Position numbers and translations under genes: made by a program. Positions 7,952 through 10,494 of a stretch of DNA of 10,494 bases are shown one piece after another. The notes beneath the pieces were generated by a model, which was not told where the DNA came from, did not search any database, and saw nothing but the letters and a program-made list of their open reading frames with translations. How positions within the stretch are numbered: position 1 is the first letter of the stretch; every line of letters starts with the position of its first letter. The DNA comes from an uncultured Selenomonas sp. (GTDB taxonomy: Bacteria > Bacillota > Negativicutes > Selenomonadales > Selenomonadaceae): NCBI GenBank assembly GCA_937915915.1, contig CALGGN010000314.1, forward strand, positions 1-10,494. Reading direction: 5' to 3'.

Positions 7952-8013
7952 CGTGCAAATTCTGCCTTCCCTGTTGCCGATGCAACCTACCCGAAGCCCT
8001 GTGCATGATATAA
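7946..8013 (+). repeat. Left copy of a 68-bp direct repeat (A1)
   Basis: This segment matches 9353-9420 at 64 of 68 positions; the first 48 bases (7946-7993) are identical, from the T-run through TGCAACCTACCCG. Mismatches are at 7994, 7996, 7997 and 8003. It begins in the T-tract of the rsmG terminator and ends in the -10 of a promoter-like site. Offset between copies is 1407 bases. The right copy is the promoter of the Crp/Fnr gene, so this is a displaced copy of that promoter upstream of the toxin gene. Confidence 0.95.
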
Positions 8014-8014
8014 C
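7973..8014 (+). promoter_or_regulatory. Extended -10 promoter copy with upstream dyad, left of the toxin gene
   Basis: The dyad GTTGC-CGAT-GCAAC (7973-7986) is followed by TG-A-TATAAC (8006-8014), an extended -10 one base from consensus (C for T at the last place). No -35 is visible. It is the counterpart of the Crp/Fnr promoter at 9380-9421. If active it would transcribe toward the toxin gene 229 bases downstream; I see no strong terminator in between. Confidence 0.4.
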
Positions 8015-8020
8015 CCGACT

Positions 8021-8053
8021 TTGCCGCGAAATCAAAAATCTCGCATCAAAAAA
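8021..8053 (+). repeat. Left arm of a 33-bp inverted repeat (B1)
   Basis: The 33 bases are the reverse complement of 9297-9329 with one mismatch (8026, against 9324). The core contains AAATCAAAAATCTCGCATC. Together the arms enclose the toxin-antitoxin genes and the palindromic elements (8054-9296). It starts seven bases after the A1 direct repeat ends. Confidence 0.93.
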
Positions 8054-8076
8054 GCCAGGAATTTCAAATGTTTTTC

Positions 8077-8131
8077 TTGCTTTTATTGCATTTATAGTAT
8101 AACATTTTAATGGGTGTATATTTGTGTATAT
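8077..8131 (+). promoter_or_regulatory. Possible toxin-antitoxin promoter and operator region
   Basis: In an AT-rich stretch TTGCTT (8077-8082) precedes TATAAC (8098-8103) by 15 bases, a rather short spacer, with an overlapping TATAGT at 8093-8098. Just downstream TGTATAT occurs twice, at 8115-8121 and 8125-8131, with a 10-base period, one helical turn, which could be an operator for the cognate antitoxin. A further TTGACT at 8190-8195 has only a poor -10 match. This is by eye only. Confidence 0.3.
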
Positions 8132-8242
8132 GAGAAAGACATGTTTGCAGAGCAGTTCGAGAACAATGGCATCTCATGTGTGTACTGACTTGACTGCTTT
8201 TCATAGCAACATTGGATGTTAGATTCGTGCAGGGTGATGAGT

Positions 8243-8686
8243 ATGAGGATATACTTAGACTGCTGTTGCTACAATAGACCTTTTGATGATGTATCCCAGC
8301 AGAGAGTGCAGGAGGAAGCTGCTGCTGTGAAATCCGTGTTGAACAGCGGGGAGTGCATACTTGGAAGTGATTTTCTGGATATGGAAATCGACATGATAAA
8401 GGATATCAGAAAGTTGGATAAAGTTCACAGGCTATATCAATTAATCTCAGAACATGTGGAGGCCACCGAGGCAATATTTGATCGGGCCTGCGAACTCCGC
8501 AGATGTTCATCGCTTGAGAATATGGATAGCTTGCATATAGCAGCGGCAGAGGCTGGAGGAGCAGAGATTTTTCTCACTGTCGATGACAGGCTTATTCGCT
8601 CCTGTAAAGGAGTGCCGGTTCATGTGAAAATATGTAATCCTGTGAATTTTGTCAGGAGGTGTGACCATGGTGGACTTGAAGGATAA
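8243..8686 (+). CDS. PIN-domain ribonuclease, probable toxin of a type II toxin-antitoxin pair
   Basis: This 147-residue protein starts MRIYLDCCCYNRPFDD, the N-terminus of a PIN-domain family often seen in toxin-antitoxin pairs. Acidic residues that would bind the catalytic metal are Asp6, Glu48 (FLDMEID), Asp95 (NMDSLHIAAAEAGGAE) and Asp114/Asp115 (FLTVDDRLIR). PIN toxins such as VapC are endoribonucleases that cut tRNA, rRNA or mRNA; the target here is unknown. The frame opens at 8216 and also has an ATG at 8237, but AGGG at 8231-8234 is eight bases from the ATG at 8243 and the fold begins there. The last 20 bases overlap the small gene at 8667. Codon use, with AGA, ATA and TTA near the start, and the AT-rich context differ from the neighbouring housekeeping genes and suggest transfer. 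Catalytic acids are intact, so it is probably not decayed. Confidence 0.82.
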   Translation: MRIYLDCCCYNRPFDDVSQQRVQEEAAAVKSVLNSGECILGSDFLDMEIDMIKDIRKLDKVHRLYQLISEHVEATEAIFDRACELRRCSSLENMDSLHIAAAEAGGAEIFLTVDDRLIRSCKGVPVHVKICNPVNFVRRCDHGGLEG

Positions 8687-8879
8687 AAAGGAACTTCACC
8701 GAGCTGGCATGGAGGCTTTGGAAAAAGCGCTGGGCCCGGTGGGTGCCATGGAGTTTTTGGGTTTTTTCAATTATAACTCTGGTGACTATACACAAGAGAA
8801 ACAAAATCGTACGGAACCTTCAATAGAGGAAATCAAGGAAGCTGTCAAAGCTGGACGCCAAAGGGCAGAGGCTATATGA
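8667..8879 (+). CDS. Small probable antitoxin paired with the PIN toxin
   Basis: This 70-residue protein begins MVDLKDKKELHRAGMEAL. Its N-terminal half has a helix followed by LGPVGAMEFLGFF and SGDYTQEKQ; the C-terminal part is charged and helical (SIEEIKEAVKAGRQRAEAI). I recall similar short proteins with LGPVG and GDYT motifs next to PIN genes of this type, but the family has no well-known name, so the antitoxin role is inferred mainly from pairing. A TTG frame extends to 8649, but AGGAGGTG (8654-8661) with five bases before the ATG at 8667 is an excellent ribosome site. It overlaps the toxin by 20 bases, so translation is coupled. The order is toxin first, reverse of most type II pairs. 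The basic/acidic C-terminal helix is a likely toxin-binding segment. No DNA-binding motif is clear to me. Confidence 0.7.
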   Translation: MVDLKDKKELHRAGMEALEKALGPVGAMEFLGFFNYNSGDYTQEKQNRTEPSIEEIKEAVKAGRQRAEAI

Positions 8880-8937
8880 TTTTCTTTTACTGCATCTGTC
8901 ACATTTTTTTACTGTCATGGCTATTTCCCAAAAGAAT

Positions 8938-9096
8938 AAGGAACTGTGCAAAAATAATCGCTACAGAATGCGCAGGGTGAATTTGTCATGACAAGGCGGA
9001 GGAGTGAGTCATAGTGGTGCTATGTCGAACGACGACAACGCAGTCATGGCAAATTCAGACAAGCAGAATGCAGTGATTATTTGCGCACAGTTCCTA
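8938..9096. repeat. Palindromic MITE-like element, copy 1
   Basis: The 159-base stretch is an imperfect palindrome over its whole length. The ends are AAGGAACTGTGCA at 8938-8950 and a matching GCACAGTTCCTA at 9085-9096, allowing a small indel. Inner blocks TGAATTTGTCATGAC and GTCATGGCAAATTCA mirror each other. The centre is a hairpin CATAG-TGGTG-CTATG (9010-9024), exactly at the midpoint. It carries no convincing ORF. Copy 2 follows directly in opposite orientation. Such structures fit a MITE or a REP/ERIC-like intergenic repeat; transposition ends or target duplications are not clear. Confidence 0.8.
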
Positions 9097-9259
9097 AGGA
9101 ACTGTTCATAAATAACTTTTACATTTCGCTTGTCCAAATCCGCCAATACTGCGTCAGGAAAAACTCGACGTAGCTCTGCTACGACTTCGTTTTCCCTTCC
9201 TTGTCTTGGCGAATTTGTCCTGCGCGACTCTGTAAAATTTATTTCTTCACAGTCCCTAA
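9096..9259. repeat. Palindromic MITE-like element, copy 2
   Basis: A second member of the same repeat family, about 164 bases. AAGGAACTGTTCATAAATAA at the left mirrors the right end, which terminates in CACAGTCCCTAA at 9248-9259. The middle is a hairpin CGTAGC-TCT-GCTACG (9169-9183). Its reverse complement lines up with copy 1 along the full length, sharing blocks such as ACAGTTCCT, GACAAGG, GTCGA and GACAAGC, so the two copies are back to back. They meet in a perfect 19-base palindrome ACAGTTCCTAAGGAACTGT (9087-9105). Confidence 0.8.
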
Positions 9260-9302
9260 GCAAGGCTCCCGCCTTTTGACGGGCAGGAGTCTTGCTTTTT
9301 TT
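9258..9302 (+). terminator. Strong intrinsic terminator at the end of the island
   Basis: AAGCAAGGCTCCCGCC (9258-9273) pairs with GGCAGGAGTCTTGCTT (9282-9297), a 16-pair stem with one C-A mismatch and one G-U pair, an 8-base loop and a run of seven T at 9296-9302. It points along the plus strand but no gene ends nearby; the closest upstream stop is the antitoxin at 8879, 378 bases before. It would end toxin-antitoxin transcripts that run through both palindromic elements and would shield the Crp/Fnr promoter. The last T bases start the inverted repeat B2. Confidence 0.8.
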
Positions 9303-9329
9303 GATGCGAGATTTTTGATTTCGTGGCAA
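9297..9329 (-). repeat. Right arm of the 33-bp inverted repeat (B2)
   Basis: Reverse complement of 8021-8053 with 32 of 33 positions matching, including GATGCGAGATTTTTGATTTC. It begins within the T-tract of the terminator at 9258-9302 and ends 23 bases before the right direct repeat. Confidence 0.93.
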
Positions 9330-9352
9330 ATTCGTGCACCTATCTTTCTGTT

Positions 9353-9420
9353 TTTTTTCGTGCAAATTCTGCCTTCCCTGTTGCCGATGCAACCTACCCG
9401 GATTCCTGTACATGATATAA
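9353..9420 (+). repeat. Right copy of the 68-bp direct repeat (A2)
   Basis: Identical to the left copy for the first 48 bases and 64/68 overall. It begins with an eight-T run that has no hairpin directly before it, whereas the T-run of the left copy belongs to the rsmG terminator. This hints that the ancestral order was rsmG terminator, then this promoter, then the Crp/Fnr gene. The repeat ends in the -10 box of that gene. Confidence 0.95.
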
Positions 9421-9421
9421 T
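9380..9421 (+). promoter_or_regulatory. Promoter of the Crp/Fnr gene with possible class II operator
   Basis: TG-A-TATAAT (9413-9421) is a perfect extended -10 with no -35 at the normal distance. Transcription would start near 9428, leaving about 29 untranslated bases. The dyad GTTGC-CGAT-GCAAC (9380-9393) is centred near -41.5, the usual place of a Crp/Fnr activator site at promoters lacking a -35. The half-sites resemble TTGN...NCAA of the Fnr group but are two bases closer together than TTGAT-N4-ATCAA. Autoregulation is inferred, not shown. Confidence 0.55.
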
Positions 9422-9456
9422 AAGGCGTAGCAAACTCTATCGAAACGGAGGATATC

Positions 9457-10125
9457 ATGCAAATTTACAATCTGGACTTGCAGGAACTCCCCTTGTTCCG
9501 AGGACTCTCCTCGGAAGAAATCGATCGGTTCGTCGAGCATACATCTGCCATGATCAAGCACTATGAAAAAGGTGTCTACGTCCTGCGCCCCTATGAGAAG
9601 AATTCCAACATTGGGGTCATTGTGAAAGGTCTGGCGCAAGTCATTACCGAAGACCGTCTGGGCAACGAGGCCATCGGGCACAGTTTGGAACGCGGGGCTT
9701 TGCTGGGCAGCACCTCCGCGATTCTTTCCGAAGAGTACAATCCGACGGCGATTGAGCCCTTGACCGATGTGCTTGTGCTCTGGATCCCCTACCGTTCTCT
9801 CCTCATCGCGGGGCCGAAACTCGGACGTATCCACGGCATCGTGATGCAGCATATGCTGGAAGCCTTTTGCAACAAAAACGTGCTCATGCTGGAAAAATTG
9901 AAGCTGCTCTCGCAAAAATCCTTGCGTGAACGCGTTATCCTCTATCTGCTGCAAAAAGAAAAGCACCAGAAAACAGCGCGTGTGAAAGTTCCGCGCAGAA
10001 TGCAGCTGGCAAAGGAACTGGAATGCAACCGCAGCGCCCTGACAAGGGAGATCAGCCTGATGCAGCAGGAAGGCCTCTTGGTTTGCGAAGCGGATGTCAT
10101 GTGTCTCAACAAAGACAATTTATGA
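9457..10125 (+). CDS. Crp/Fnr family transcriptional regulator
   Basis: The 222-residue protein has the two-domain Crp/Fnr layout. Residues about 10-120 form a cyclic-nucleotide-binding-like beta barrel (LPLFRGLSSEEIDRFVEH at the start, then ERGALLGSTSAIL, then VLVLWIPYRSLL). A long dimerisation helix follows at about 125-160. The C-terminal winged helix has MQLAKELECNRSALTREISLMQQEGLL, with NRSALTREI as the likely recognition helix. The N-terminus lacks the cysteine cluster of oxygen-sensing Fnr, and the barrel lacks an obvious RxS cAMP-binding cassette, so the effector is unknown. The start ATG has GGAGG five bases upstream. It has its own extended -10 promoter and is followed 28 bases later by an ABC ATPase gene on the same strand, probably co-transcribed and possibly a target of the regulator. 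Confidence 0.93.
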   Translation: MQIYNLDLQELPLFRGLSSEEIDRFVEHTSAMIKHYEKGVYVLRPYEKNSNIGVIVKGLAQVITEDRLGNEAIGHSLERGALLGSTSAILSEEYNPTAIEPLTDVLVLWIPYRSLLIAGPKLGRIHGIVMQHMLEAFCNKNVLMLEKLKLLSQKSLRERVILYLLQKEKHQKTARVKVPRRMQLAKELECNRSALTREISLMQQEGLLVCEADVMCLNKDNL

Positions 10126-10153
10126 AATCCATAAGATTCCCGGTGGTGTACGC

Positions 10154-10494
10154 ATGTTGACAATTTCCTTTGAGGCGGTGGGTCTGGGCTTCGGCTCCCA
10201 GACATTGTTCGAGGCTCTGTCCGTCCTTCTCCCGTCGGGCCGGGTGACTGCCATTACGGGGCACAATGGCAGCGGAAAATCTACCTTTCTCCGGCTTGCC
10301 GCAAAATTCCTTGCCCCGGATAGGGGCGCGGTGACTGCCAGGGAAGATGCGACTGTGCTTCAAAAAGATTCCTTTCGCAGCCGTCTGGCCATGGTCACGC
10401 CGGAAGGGAAACTGTATCCGAGACTTACGGCAGAGGAGAATCTTCGTTTTTTCCTCGGACTTCGCGGCATCGAGCTGTCCTCGGATGAAATTTT
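10154..10494 (+). CDS. ABC transporter ATP-binding protein (N-terminal part)
   Basis: The frame from the ATG at 10154 stays open to the window edge, giving 113 residues. It begins MLTISFEAVGLGFGSQTLF and has the Walker A motif GHNGSGKST at 36-44, then PRLTAEENLRFFLGLRG at 89-105, the segment between Q-loop and signature motif. The signature motif, Walker B and H-loop lie outside the window. The residue where the Q-loop glutamine is expected (about 83, in MVTPEGKLYP) is proline. Deviations here occur in CcmA-like ATPases of heme/cytochrome c biogenesis, and the overall look is CcmA-like, but this is a weak guess. The ribosome site is poor (GGTGG, about seven bases upstream). It follows the Crp/Fnr gene by 28 bases, likely in one operon. 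The substrate cannot be judged from this part. Confidence 0.87.
   Translation, partial: MLTISFEAVGLGFGSQTLFEALSVLLPSGRVTAITGHNGSGKSTFLRLAAKFLAPDRGAVTAREDATVLQKDSFRSRLAMVTPEGKLYPRLTAEENLRFFLGLRGIELSSDEI

Noticed and set aside
8021..9329. Complete insertion sequence with the 33-bp arms as terminal inverted repeats
   Set aside because: No transposase gene lies between the arms, and the flanking direct repeats are 68 bp and not adjacent to the arms on both sides (7 and 23 bases apart), so a simple insertion sequence is not supported.
7946..9421. CRISPR array
   Set aside because: Only two copies of each repeat exist, 1.4 kb apart, with genes in between and no regular spacers.
9009..9458. 149-codon minus-strand frame over the palindromic elements
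   Set aside because: It runs through repeats, a terminator and the Crp/Fnr promoter; low-complexity, Lys/Arg-rich translation without any domain.
9394..9966. 190-codon minus-strand frame opposite the Crp/Fnr gene
   Set aside because: Antisense shadow of a gene with clear Crp/Fnr domains and a good ribosome site.

Overview
The window looks like a bacterial chromosome of moderately high GC, with compact operons, strong Shine-Dalgarno sites and mixed ATG/GTG starts. Gene content and style suggest a Firmicutes-type genome, possibly Negativicutes such as Selenomonas. That placement is an impression from protein and repeat style, not a proven assignment.

Left half, all on the minus strand. A nucleoside-salvage operon, deoB (phosphopentomutase) - pdp (pyrimidine-nucleoside phosphorylase) - cdd (cytidine deaminase), runs from about 5056 to 2100. 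Together the three enzymes deaminate cytidine or deoxycytidine, phosphorolyse the pyrimidine nucleoside, and convert the (deoxy)ribose-1-phosphate to the 5-phosphate. Behind its own promoter follows a three-gene glycosylation cassette from about 1880 to the window edge: a DPM1/GtrB-like family 2 glycosyltransferase, a GtrA-family flippase and the N-terminal part of a large membrane protein that is probably the GT-C transferase. Stop-start overlap and close packing indicate co-translation.

Right half, plus strand. mnmG and rsmG (tRNA and 16S rRNA modification) are divergent from deoB and end at a clear intrinsic terminator at 7903-7951. At 9457 a Crp/Fnr-type regulator begins, followed by the start of an ABC-transporter ATPase that leaves the window.

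Between rsmG and the regulator lies a 1.4-kb AT-richer accessory island. It carries a PIN-domain toxin and small antitoxin pair in toxin-first order. Behind the pair are two back-to-back copies of a roughly 160-bp palindromic element and an orphan terminator. The island is bracketed by two sets of repeats: a 68-bp direct repeat (64/68 identical) carrying an extended -10 promoter and a TTGC-CGAT-GCAA dyad, and inside it a 33-bp inverted repeat (32/33). The right direct repeat is the promoter of the Crp/Fnr gene. The left one sits after the rsmG terminator and upstream of the toxin. This suggests insertion between rsmG and the regulator with duplication of the regulator promoter. It is the most interesting structure in the window.
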